Of a stretch of DNA of 38,168 bases, positions 6,690 through 13,637 are shown piece after piece (position 1 is the first letter of the stretch; each line of letters begins with the position of its first letter). The notes under the pieces were generated by a model that was given only the letters and a program-made list of their open reading frames with translations, was not told the origin of the DNA and did not search any database. This stretch comes from SFWF01 sp045591645. Lineage in GTDB: Bacteria; Bacillota; Clostridia; Oscillospirales; Acutalibacteraceae. Both the position numbers and the translations under genes were made by a program. Where the stretch lies: contig JAZNTG010000043.1 in assembly GCA_045591645.1 (NCBI GenBank), positions 1 through 38,168 of the forward strand, given 5' to 3'.

Positions 6690-7730
6690 CTAAAAGAGCT
6701 CGTTATGGATAATATTTATCGCTTCATCCATAACCTTCTGTGCAGAGGAAGTGATGCCCTGGGAATTTGTTAGAATAACGATAATATAAGGGCTTCCATC
6801 CTTCCATACTATTCCTGCGTCGCTCATAGAGTTCCAATCCCCTCTGTTAAAGCCCTGCTTATGAGAATAGCTTGCCTTGCCGAGAGCTGAGGAAGCAAAG
6901 TTACCGTCAGTACCCGTACAGGTATTATACAAAAACTCCGAGTGCGCGGCATCCGAAGTAAAATAGCGGTAAAGCTCCCTCCACATTACAGCGTGTTCGT
7001 CTGCCTTTGCGCGAAGGGCCCAAACGGTGGGTTTTATCTGCAACGACGGACATCCAAGGTCGCTCACCCACTTATTATAGCCCTCTCTGCCGAAATAGTC
7101 GACCTGCATAAGATAGCCAACATTGTCGCTTATGCTCATACTTTTGTGAATGATAGTTTTCATATCAAAAACCGTACCCAGAGCACTGTACTGCATATCT
7201 CCCGTGCCCGGCTCATAGTGTTTTTTCTCATAGGTCATCTCTGTATCGAGAGAGCCGTTTCCTTTATCCATCTGAAGACAGCAGTAAAGAGAATAAAACG
7301 CCTTTACAGTACAGGCGGGAAAAAGCTCTGCCTCGGCATTATAGCTGATGGATTTTCTGTTATCCAAAGAATAAGCCACGACCGATATTTCTCTTGAATA
7401 ACCGTCAAGTACAGCCTCAAGTCTCGATATAGCGTCCGAGTATTTTTCGTCGGCAAGGGCACCGAGCGCGGTTACCCTTTTTCCCGACGCTATCTGCAAA
7501 AGCAGGTCGCCGTATTGGTCATTCTGCTCTATAAACGGCACACCGAAATTATTAGTTGTTGGTTTTATATCACCTGAAGTTGTCTCTTCACTTGATATAT
7601 CACTTGAGGAAAAAGAATTCTCAGAAGAAATAATAGAACTTGTGTTATCGACCGAAGCGCAGGCTGAAAATGCCATAATTATACAAAGCAACAAAACTAA
7701 GATTCTCAAAAAAGCAAAATCTTTTTTCAT
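6690..7730 (-). CDS. Lipoprotein with class A beta-lactamase-like fold, nucleophile Ser replaced by Cys
   Basis: The start is placed at the ATG at 7730, after a GGAC-containing site, giving 346 residues; an in-frame upstream extension would put 20 non-signal residues before the signal peptide. Residues 5-20 are hydrophobic and end in a lipobox FSAC with Cys24, followed by a Ser/Thr-rich linker to about residue 60. The catalytic part looks like the serine beta-lactamase/penicillin-binding fold: ACTVKAF at 139-145 (usual S-x-x-K now C-T-V-K, Cys140 codon TGT), SDN at 201-203, and HKQG at 290-293 in place of HKTG, followed by NSMSDAGIV. Such proteins act outside the membrane on peptidoglycan or beta-lactams. 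With Cys and KQG, normal beta-lactamase activity is doubtful. It has its own promoter and the gtrA terminator upstream. Confidence 0.8.
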   Translation of the reverse strand: MKKDFAFLRILVLLLCIIMAFSACASVDNTSSIISSENSFSSSDISSEETTSGDIKPTTNNFGVPFIEQNDQYGDLLLQIASGKRVTALGALADEKYSDAISRLEAVLDGYSREISVVAYSLDNRKSISYNAEAELFPACTVKAFYSLYCCLQMDKGNGSLDTEMTYEKKHYEPGTGDMQYSALGTVFDMKTIIHKSMSISDNVGYLMQVDYFGREGYNKWVSDLGCPSLQIKPTVWALRAKADEHAVMWRELYRYFTSDAAHSEFLYNTCTGTDGNFASSALGKASYSHKQGFNRGDWNSMSDAGIVWKDGSPYIIVILTNSQGITSSAQKVMDEAINIIHNELF

Positions 7731-7761
7731 AACTGCCGTCCTTTTTTCAAAATACAAGTGT

Positions 7762-7790
7762 ATTCTATCATTAAAATCAATAAAAATCAA
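7762..7790 (-). promoter_or_regulatory. Promoter of the beta-lactamase-like lipoprotein gene
   Basis: Minus-strand TTGATT (7785-7790), 17-base spacer, TAGAAT (7762-7767). The -35 region lies in a direct repeat of TATTGATTTT. Confidence 0.65.
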
Positions 7791-7791
7791 T

Positions 7792-7817
7792 AAAAAGGAC
7801 TTCTAGGAGTCCTTTTT
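7792..7817 (-). terminator. Terminator of gtrA-like gene, overlapping its stop codon
   Basis: AAAAAGGACT (7792-7801) and AGTCCTTTTT (7808-7817) form a 10-base perfect stem around a six-base loop. On the minus strand the T-run follows directly. The stop codon lies in the loop region. Confidence 0.85.
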
Positions 7818-8222
7818 AGCGGTATCGAGCGTTTTGCCGAAAACGACAAAACGGTCATAGAGATATTCGGTCACAAAATTTATAAGCATTGTGCCGATAA
7901 ATACAAGGTCATTATTCCAGCCGATACCCTCACCTGTAAGCCAATGACCCCACCAGGTAGAAAGCGGTGTGAACACAAGGTAAAAGCCTGCAACCTTTAG
8001 CATAGCTAAGGGAACATTGTTAGCGGAGCAAAACGTATACTTTCTGTTAAGAGTAAAATTCCACAGGACCGACAGTGTCAGCGATATGAGATATGATACC
8101 CAATAATCCAGCTTAAATACCTTATCCAAAAGCTCAAAGCTTGCTATCTGAATAATGCCTGCACTTAGCGAAAAAAGCGTAAACTTTACGGTACGCAAAA
8201 ATTCTTTTTTCTTTTCGGTCAT
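7803..8222 (-). CDS. GtrA family membrane protein
   Basis: A 139-residue protein with four hydrophobic segments, the size and pattern of GtrA/DPMS-type proteins that are thought to help move lipid-linked sugars across the membrane for cell-surface glycosylation. Family marks are NFTLNRKYTF in the second loop and NFVTEYLYDRFVVF near the end. A GAGGGG site precedes the ATG. It has its own promoter and terminator and is not linked to the polymer operon at 17576-27974, although its product could serve a glycosyltransferase there. No specific partner glycosyltransferase is adjacent, unlike many gtrA genes. Confidence 0.85.
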   Translation of the reverse strand: MTEKKKEFLRTVKFTLFSLSAGIIQIASFELLDKVFKLDYWVSYLISLTLSVLWNFTLNRKYTFCSANNVPLAMLKVAGFYLVFTPLSTWWGHWLTGEGIGWNNDLVFIGTMLINFVTEYLYDRFVVFGKTLDTAKKDS

Positions 8223-8254
8223 TGTTGTCCCCTCTTTTTTTAATTTTCAAGGGT

Positions 8255-8283
8255 ATTCTAACACATTATTTCTTTTTTGGCAA
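8255..8283 (-). promoter_or_regulatory. Promoter of gtrA-like gene
   Basis: Minus-strand TTGCCA (8278-8283), 17-base spacer, TAGAAT (8255-8260), 32 bases before the start codon. Confidence 0.65.
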
Positions 8284-8323
8284 GAGACTGCACAAGGTTA
8301 GTTTTTCGAAATAATCCACCGAC

Positions 8324-8364
8324 TTCATCATCCATTACGCAAATCCGTTTTGATGGGTGATGAA
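8324..8364. repeat. Imperfect inverted repeat in the gap between gtrA-like and pnuC
   Basis: TTCATCATCCATTA (8324-8337) pairs with TGATGGGTGATGAA (8351-8364) with two wobble-type differences. The rest of this roughly 300-base gap (8223-8518) holds the gtrA promoter on its left and the pnuC terminator on its right; the middle is AT-rich with no gene seen. Confidence 0.4.
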
Positions 8365-8482
8365 TATTGATTAGTGAAGAATGAATAACACAAAAATTAC
8401 TACGTACAAATCAAATAAAAGCGGTTTGAATATAAATGCCGTTATAGGCAAAAATACCAAGTCACACTGATACAAACAAATA

Positions 8483-8510
8483 CACCGCCGGATTGTTTTC
8501 CGTGGCGGTG
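8483..8510 (-). terminator. Probable terminator of pnuC
   Basis: CACCGCC (8483-8489) and GGCGGTG (8504-8510) form a GC-rich stem. On the minus strand it is followed by TATTTGTTTG, a broken T-run, eight bases after the pnuC stop. Confidence 0.6.
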
Positions 8511-8518
8511 ATGCGTTA

Positions 8519-9202
8519 TCAATCAGCTTGTCGCTTTTTCATTTTTTGCCAGTTGATAAAACCATATATATCGTTAATAAGAAAAGCAATAAAGCAAACA
8601 ACTACTGAAATATAGCGTATATCTAAGATACTTGCCAACACCCACAATATTATTAAAACAATATCATTAGCAGCGTAAGCCAAAGCAAAATATGGACTTC
8701 TACAGAAGGTCAGATATACGGCAAGAAAACTGGTCGTAACCGATATTGTGCTTGGTAGGATATTTGCCGTATTGTAATATTCCAAAACAAAGTACAATAC
8801 CATCGTAACGATTGTTGTTACAATCCACATAATGACCTGTTCAAATTTTCCAATGCTATTCACCTTAACCTCGGCTTTATTGCCTTTGTATGGGTTGCGT
8901 AACCAAGATATCAAAGCGAATACCGCCATTGGCATTGTCATGCCGAGATATGTAATCATCTCGCCGTAATAAGCGAAAGTGTAAGATATGACGCCATAAA
9001 GAAAACTGAAAATTACCATCAATAGTTGCCCAAAAGGGTTGCCTTTGGCGTTGAATATCAATGAAGTAACACCGATGAGCGAAGCTGATAAGGTTAAATA
9101 ATTTGCTCTATCGAAAGCGATAAAGGAAACAACTATCAAGAATACAGATGTAAGCCATAACGTAATTTCAAGTTTGGAAAAATAATTCAAAAGTTTTCTC
9201 AT
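8519..9202 (-). CDS. pnuC: PnuC family nicotinamide riboside/vitamin transporter
   Basis: Integral membrane protein of 227 residues with about seven hydrophobic segments. The C-terminal FLINDIYGFINWQKMKKRQ matches the conserved end of PnuC proteins, and the paired Trp and Asn residues in the middle fit. PnuC members take up nicotinamide riboside by facilitated diffusion, while close relatives (PnuT, PnuX, PnuN) take up thiamine, riboflavin or deoxynucleosides; the exact substrate is open. A GGAGG site precedes the ATG. The gene is monocistronic, with a strong promoter and a leader carrying a terminator (9206-9313), so its expression is likely under transcription attenuation. No TPP-type thi-box is seen in the leader. 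The gene appears more AT-rich than most neighbours. Confidence 0.85.
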   Translation of the reverse strand: MRKLLNYFSKLEITLWLTSVFLIVVSFIAFDRANYLTLSASLIGVTSLIFNAKGNPFGQLLMVIFSFLYGVISYTFAYYGEMITYLGMTMPMAVFALISWLRNPYKGNKAEVKVNSIGKFEQVIMWIVTTIVTMVLYFVLEYYNTANILPSTISVTTSFLAVYLTFCRSPYFALAYAANDIVLIILWVLASILDIRYISVVVCFIAFLINDIYGFINWQKMKKRQAD

Positions 9203-9205
9203 GAG

Positions 9206-9300
9206 TGATCCTCCAAAAAATAAACATCCGAATACACATCTTCTAAGACCTAACGATGTGTAAACGGATGCTCTATTTGCATCTTTCTACCCGGTGGCAG
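9206..9300 (-). promoter_or_regulatory. pnuC leader: candidate riboswitch or attenuator of unassigned class
   Basis: Minus-strand order: a hairpin CTGCC/GGTAG with loop ACCG (9287-9300); a hairpin GATGC/GCATC (9267-9283); a long terminator hairpin CATCCG-TACACATC / GATGTGTA-CGGATG (9225-9240 with 9255-9270) followed by TTTATTTTTT; and then the GGAGG ribosome site. The GCATCC segment can pair either in the second hairpin or in the terminator, so the two exclude each other. This is the layout of a riboswitch or attenuator. It does not show the conserved bases of TPP, preQ1, ZTP or guanidine classes that I know; the NAD+-II (pnuC) class could not be excluded. Confidence 0.65.
9214..9270 (-). terminator. 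Leader terminator upstream of pnuC
   Basis: A 14-pair stem (6+8 with one 2x2 internal loop of TT/TT) closes a 14-base loop and is followed by TTTATTTTTT on the minus strand. It sits between the promoter and start codon of pnuC. Confidence 0.8.
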
Positions 9301-9307
9301 TTTTAAT

Positions 9308-9336
9308 ATTATATCACCATACAAATAAAAAATCAA
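9308..9336 (-). promoter_or_regulatory. Promoter of pnuC
   Basis: Minus-strand TTGATT (9331-9336), 17-base spacer, TATAAT (9308-9313). The RNA would start just before the CTGCC hairpin of the leader. Confidence 0.8.
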
Positions 9337-9392
9337 GAAAAAGCATGTAGTGTAAAAACTACTGCTCATTAACCAAAGAAAAACACCATCTG

Positions 9393-9424
9393 ATCCCACC
9401 GACAAAAATCAGTGGGATTTTTTC
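9393..9424 (+). terminator. Orphan plus-strand terminator in the pnuC-nagB gap
   Basis: ATCCCAC (9393-9399) and GTGGGAT (9412-9418) form a 7-base stem followed on the plus strand by a T-run and CATTTTA. No plus-strand gene lies upstream. The surrounding gap (9311-9730, about 420 bases) holds this site, the nagB terminator and AT-rich sequence in which I see no gene; it may be the remains of a lost gene. Confidence 0.6.
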
Positions 9425-9650
9425 ATTTTAATAAAACTTAAACATTCTCAAAACAAGGCAAAAGCGTTGACAGTCAATAATTCGCTTGTACGGTGAGGCA
9501 ATGGTTATTGGAATTATAATACAGGTGCTGACTTGTGCCAAAGCTACTCCTACCATACACAATTTAATAACCAATTCTATAACTTTGACAAATCTTTCCT
9601 TACGTGTAGAAGAAGGTCCTCAGACAGCACAGTTTCCAAGAATAACAAAA

Positions 9651-9681
9651 GCGACTATGTATCAATAAAATACATAGTCGC
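9651..9681. terminator. Terminator downstream of nagB
   Basis: GCGACTATGTAT (9651-9662) and ATACATAGTCGC (9670-9681) form a perfect 12-base stem with a 7-base loop. On the minus strand TTTTGTTATT follows, so it ends nagB transcription; the plus strand is also T-rich. Confidence 0.85.
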
Positions 9682-9730
9682 TGATTTTATACCTATTAAA
9701 AAACTATTATCGTTCCTGTAAGTTTAACCG

Positions 9731-10462
9731 CTAAAATGGATATGCAGCTTCGTCGCAGACGAGGGTTACGTCGGGGTGGAACTGGAGAATAGAAGCCGGT
9801 ACCTTTGGATCAACAGGACCCCAGAAGGTCTTTTTTAGTATCTCCCTCTTATCAGCACCGGTTACTATCATAACGATTCTTTTTGCAGCCATAATTGTAC
9901 CTATGCCCATAGTAAATGCCGCCTTCGGAACTTCATCAGCAGAATTAAAGAAACGCTTATTTGCATCGATGGTCATTTCAGTAAGCTTTACCTCATGTGT
10001 AATGGAGGGAAAATGGTCTTCCGGCTCATTAAAACCAATATGACCGTCGTGACCTATGCCAAGAAGCTGAAGGTCTACGCCGCCCCACTCCTCAATCTGT
10101 CTCTCATAATCCTCACACATCTTGTCGGGATCAGCAGCTTGACCTAAGGGTACAATAGTATTTTCGGGCTTTATGGAGATATGGTCAAAAAGGTTGTCCT
10201 GCATAAAACTACGATAGCTCTGCTCATGGGTAGGAGCAAGGCCCTTGTACTCATCAAGATTTGCAGAGCGAACACGGGAGAAGTCCATAATTCCTTCCTT
10301 CTCGCGTCTTGCCATTTCGGCATAAAGCGGAAGAGGGGTTGATCCTGTAGCAAGGCCTATAACTGCAGTCGGCTTCTTTGCAATCACATCCTCAAAAACG
10401 TCGCAAGTCAGCTTGCCGATCTCATCAGGGTTTTTGGCTACGATAATTCTTGTATGCAACAT
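9731..10462 (-). CDS. nagB: Glucosamine-6-phosphate deaminase
   Basis: Converts glucosamine 6-phosphate to fructose 6-phosphate and ammonia, feeding amino sugars into glycolysis. The protein has LATGSTP near residue 37, NLDEYKG with the catalytic Asp, and GIGHDGHIGFNEP with the catalytic His, ending in the normal 243 residues. The ATG at 10462 is chosen because an AAGGTGG site lies eight bases before it; a GTG seven codons upstream has none. It follows the metallo-beta-lactamase-fold gene by about 50 bases and is terminated at 9651-9681. A palindromic site (10478-10493) lies just upstream and may be an operator. No nagA is adjacent. Confidence 0.96.
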   Translation of the reverse strand: MLHTRIIVAKNPDEIGKLTCDVFEDVIAKKPTAVIGLATGSTPLPLYAEMARREKEGIMDFSRVRSANLDEYKGLAPTHEQSYRSFMQDNLFDHISIKPENTIVPLGQAADPDKMCEDYERQIEEWGGVDLQLLGIGHDGHIGFNEPEDHFPSITHEVKLTEMTIDANKRFFNSADEVPKAAFTMGIGTIMAAKRIVMIVTGADKREILKKTFWGPVDPKVPASILQFHPDVTLVCDEAAYPF

Positions 10463-10477
10463 AATATTTACCACCTT

Positions 10478-10493
10478 GTGCACTTATGTACAC
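10478..10493. promoter_or_regulatory. Palindromic site upstream of nagB
   Basis: GTGCACTTATGTACAC is a partial 16-base palindrome (12 of 16 symmetric) between the upstream gene and the nagB ribosome site. A TTGACA lies a little upstream on the minus strand but no convincing -10 follows, so a nagB promoter is only suspected. Confidence 0.35.
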
Positions 10494-10514
10494 TCATCTT
10501 AGCAAATACTTGTG

Positions 10515-11135
10515 TCAAAGTAAAGCGACTGCTTCGCCAATTTTAGTAAAATATCGTACATTTTCTTCTTTTGTCGTGTTTTTGACCGCTTCCCAAAGTC
10601 CGTACGGGTCGTTTTCCGTATCGGGCATATGAACGAGTACTATTTCTTTTGCTCCCAGACTTTTTGTAAGACTCCAAGCTGACTCAGTATTGCAGTAAGC
10701 AAAAGGAACTATTAAAATATCAGGCTGGGGTAGATTGGCAATATTTTTCCACTGAAGCGGAGACGCATCGCCCATAAACCATATGCATCGGCTACCCTTT
10801 ATAATAAAGCTGAAATGCGGAACATTGGATCTTCCGATATGTCTGGTCGGTACAGCCTTAAGTTCAACATTACCCACCTTTAAAGCACAGCACTCAGACC
10901 CTAAAACGGGTCTGAGTGTCTCGGATCTATAAAGGTTAACATAGCTCTCGTCATAATGATCACTATGCTTGTGGGTACAGCATAAAACATCAGGAAAGCG
11001 CTGTGATAGCTCTTTGCGGATATTTGCGGAGGTTCCAAGATAGTGCTCGGTCGGCTCACATACTCCGTCAAGAAGTATGCGAACACCGTCCATTTCTATC
11101 AGTACACCCGCATTTGCTGTACGTGTAATTTTCAT
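10515..11135 (-). CDS. Metallo-beta-lactamase-fold hydrolase, UlaG-like
   Basis: A 206-residue protein with the metal-binding THKHSDH motif (54-60), PTRHIG near residue 96, GDAS near 122 and a late VHMP, the layout of the small UlaG/YcbX-like branch of the metallo-beta-lactamase fold. Members hydrolyse sugar lactones, phosphodiesters or nucleotides; the substrate here is unknown. Its ATG touches the stop codon of the fused E1 gene with no spacing, so it is almost surely translated from the same mRNA. Whether it works with the dehydrogenase complex or with nagB, which follows, is not evident. Confidence 0.85.
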   Translation of the reverse strand: MKITRTANAGVLIEMDGVRILLDGVCEPTEHYLGTSANIRKELSQRFPDVLCCTHKHSDHYDESYVNLYRSETLRPVLGSECCALKVGNVELKAVPTRHIGRSNVPHFSFIIKGSRCIWFMGDASPLQWKNIANLPQPDILIVPFAYCNTESAWSLTKSLGAKEIVLVHMPDTENDPYGLWEAVKNTTKEENVRYFTKIGEAVALL

Positions 11136-13601
11136 TTACACGCCCTGCTTTGCACGGCGAAGAGCCTCAGCTTCGGTGCAACCGTTTTCTACAACGTGAC
11201 CTGCGAGAGGAACTATCTTCTCGTGGATAGCGTCAATAATCCAGCCAGCCTGCGGGAAGAAGAACTCATCAAACTCGAAGGGAGGTGTGATCCAGTTGCG
11301 TGCGCCAACTACTACCGGAGGTGCATCAAGGTCGTCGAAGCAAAGCTCAGTAATATTCTTAGCAACGTCATTAAGGAAGGAGCCGCGAGCGCAAGCATCA
11401 GAAACGAGAACGACACGTCCTGTCTTCTTTACAGACTCAATGATCTTGGTATAATCAAGCGGAACGAGCGAATGGAGGTTGATAACGTCAGCTTCCATTC
11501 CGTACTTTTCGGAAAGAGTCTTGGCAGCATCAACTGCACGGTAGAGAGCAGCACCGATGGTGAGGATAGTTACATCCTTACCGTCACGTACCTTGTTTGT
11601 ATCGCCGAATTCGATCTCATAGCGCTCTGCAGGTACGCCGCCCTCGTGGAACTGCTCACCTACATCGTAAATTCTCTGGCTCTCGAAGAAGATAACGGGG
11701 TCGGTACCCTTAAGGGCAGTCTCCATAAGTCCCTTAGCTTCCCAAGGAGTTGCGGGGAAGCATACCTTAAGACCGGGGATATGAGCACAAAGTGCGGTCC
11801 AGTCCTGAGAGTGCTGTGCACCGTACTTAGAGCCTACAGAAACGCGGAGTACTACAGGCATCTTAAGTATGCCTGCAGACATTGACTGCCACTTTGACAT
11901 CTGGTTGAAGATCTCATCTCCTGCACAGCCGATAAAGTCAGCATACATAAGCTCAACAAGTGCGCGACCGCCCGATACTGCGTAACCAACAGCTGTACCA
12001 ACGATAGCAGCCTCTGCGATGGGAGAGTTGAAGAGACGGCAATGCGGGAATGCATCCATCATTCCACGGTATACTGCGAATGCGCCGCCCCAGTCACGTA
12101 CGTCTTCACCGTACGCAATAAGGGTAGGATCCTCATAGAAACGATCATATATAACCTCAGAAAGAGCGTCGCGGAGGTTGAAGAGCTTCATCTTAGAAAC
12201 AGGCTTGCCGTTAACGATCGGAGAACGTTCCTTCTCTTTAAGCTTCTTATAAGCAGGAACCTCCTCCTTGGGCATATTAACCTCAGGCTCACGGTCATCA
12301 AGCTTATCTATCTTCATGTCCGAGAACATCATACGCTCAACTACTGCAGGATCTGCCTTAAAATCAACATAGGGGCTGATAGCCGGGTCAGAAGCTGCCT
12401 TGCAGATCATAGTCATACGCTCGACTGTACCAGCGACGATCTCCTCAAGCTTAGAATCGTTAGCGACTCCTGCCTCAACAAGACCCTTACGGTATGTGAT
12501 GATCGGGTCGACTTCTTTCCAAGCATCCATCTCCTCCTTAGTACGGTAAGCGTTCTGGTCAGAGGTGGAGTGACCTGAGAAGCGATAGGTAATAGTATCA
12601 AGCATAACAGGACCCTCGCCTGCGCGAAGAATCTTGAGTTTTCTTTCCATAGCATCAATAACAGCAAGAGGATTGAAGCCGTCGATACGCTCAGCGTAGA
12701 ACTGAGTCGGACTGATACCTGCACCGATACGTGCTAGCATATCGTATCCCATAGTTTCTCCTCTGGTCTGATCGCCCATTCCGTAGGAGTTATTGAATAC
12801 ATTGTAAAGGATAGGCATACCGCCGTTGTGGCTCTCCCAAAGTGTGTGGAACTGATCCATAGCGGCAAAGTTCATTGCCTCCCAAACGGGGCCGCGAGCC
12901 ATAGAGCCGTCGCCCGAGTTGCAGACAACGATTCCCTGCTTGTCGTTTATTTTCTTGAAGAGAGCTGCACCTGTAGAAATTGCAGCAGAGCCGCCGACTA
13001 TTGCGTTATTCGGATAAATACCGAAGGGCAGGAAGAAAGCGTGCATTGAGCCGCCCATACCCTTGTGGAAACCGGTCTCGCGAGCGAATATCTCAGAGAG
13101 AGTACCGTAAAGAATGAAACGGATAGCAAGCTCCTTTGCGTTGTCGCAAGGACCGAGCTTCTCTGTAGCTCTGAGAGCCGAACCGCCGAGGAAGCCTTCC
13201 ATAATGGTCATAAGCTCCTGCTCAGAAAGCTTCTCAATACAAGAAAGAGCCTTAGCAAGAATCTCAGAGTGGCTTCTGTGAGAACCGAAGGTGAAGTCGT
13301 TCTGATCAAGCAGATAAGCCTGACCTACACAAGCTGCTTCCTGTCCGATCGAAAGGTGTGCAGGGCCCGGATATGTAGTCTCAATTCCGTTGTAGAGCCC
13401 CTGAGTCTTGATCTGGTTAAGCATAGACTCGAACTCACGAAGAACGGTGATGTCACGGTAGATACGGACAAGGTTATCGTCTCCGATATGCTTACGCTCG
13501 TCCTTGATGGATTTGTTGTAGACATTAACAGGAATGTCTTCGAATGTTATTTTTCCTGCAGCACGGGTTTCTACAGGATCTACGAATAAACTCTTAGGCA
13601 T
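11136..13601 (-). CDS. Fused alpha-beta E1 component of a 2-oxoacid dehydrogenase complex
   Basis: Thiamine-diphosphate-dependent decarboxylase of 821 residues in which the alpha and beta subunits are one chain. The alpha-like part (about 45-430) has the TPP motif GDGS (230-233) and NNSYGMG (270-276), and SHRSH near 107-111. A linker rich in Lys, Glu and Pro (about 430-465) leads to the beta-like part (470-821) with AYGEDV (496-501), FNSPIAEAAIVG and GAQHSQDW (594-601). It would act on pyruvate, acetoin or a branched 2-oxoacid; the sequence alone does not decide, and acetoin or pyruvate seems likeliest. An AAGGAGA site precedes the ATG. It follows E2 and E3 closely, so the whole complex is one operon. 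Spacing of the TPP motif halves is longer than usual, by an insertion around residues 250-262. Confidence 0.9.
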   Translation of the reverse strand: MPKSLFVDPVETRAAGKITFEDIPVNVYNKSIKDERKHIGDDNLVRIYRDITVLREFESMLNQIKTQGLYNGIETTYPGPAHLSIGQEAACVGQAYLLDQNDFTFGSHRSHSEILAKALSCIEKLSEQELMTIMEGFLGGSALRATEKLGPCDNAKELAIRFILYGTLSEIFARETGFHKGMGGSMHAFFLPFGIYPNNAIVGGSAAISTGAALFKKINDKQGIVVCNSGDGSMARGPVWEAMNFAAMDQFHTLWESHNGGMPILYNVFNNSYGMGDQTRGETMGYDMLARIGAGISPTQFYAERIDGFNPLAVIDAMERKLKILRAGEGPVMLDTITYRFSGHSTSDQNAYRTKEEMDAWKEVDPIITYRKGLVEAGVANDSKLEEIVAGTVERMTMICKAASDPAISPYVDFKADPAVVERMMFSDMKIDKLDDREPEVNMPKEEVPAYKKLKEKERSPIVNGKPVSKMKLFNLRDALSEVIYDRFYEDPTLIAYGEDVRDWGGAFAVYRGMMDAFPHCRLFNSPIAEAAIVGTAVGYAVSGGRALVELMYADFIGCAGDEIFNQMSKWQSMSAGILKMPVVLRVSVGSKYGAQHSQDWTALCAHIPGLKVCFPATPWEAKGLMETALKGTDPVIFFESQRIYDVGEQFHEGGVPAERYEIEFGDTNKVRDGKDVTILTIGAALYRAVDAAKTLSEKYGMEADVINLHSLVPLDYTKIIESVKKTGRVVLVSDACARGSFLNDVAKNITELCFDDLDAPPVVVGARNWITPPFEFDEFFFPQAGWIIDAIHEKIVPLAGHVVENGCTEAEALRRAKQGV

Positions 13602-13637
13602 AATATATATCTCCTTTGCTTTTTCGCAATTATTTAA

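Noticed and set aside
9206..9300. pnuC leader as a TPP riboswitch
   Set aside because: The conserved thi-box sequences (CTGAGA and the ACCTGAT-type element) are absent, although PnuT relatives use TPP.
9486..9668. Plus-strand small frames in the pnuC-nagB gap
   Set aside because: No ribosome site, no signal or domain, and they run into the nagB terminator hairpin.
11043..11885. Long plus-strand open frame opposite the fused E1 gene (and others at 13065-13589, 13782-14486)
   Set aside because: They are out of register with any known fold, have no ribosome site and lie antisense to genes with strong family motifs; the long frames come from codon bias.
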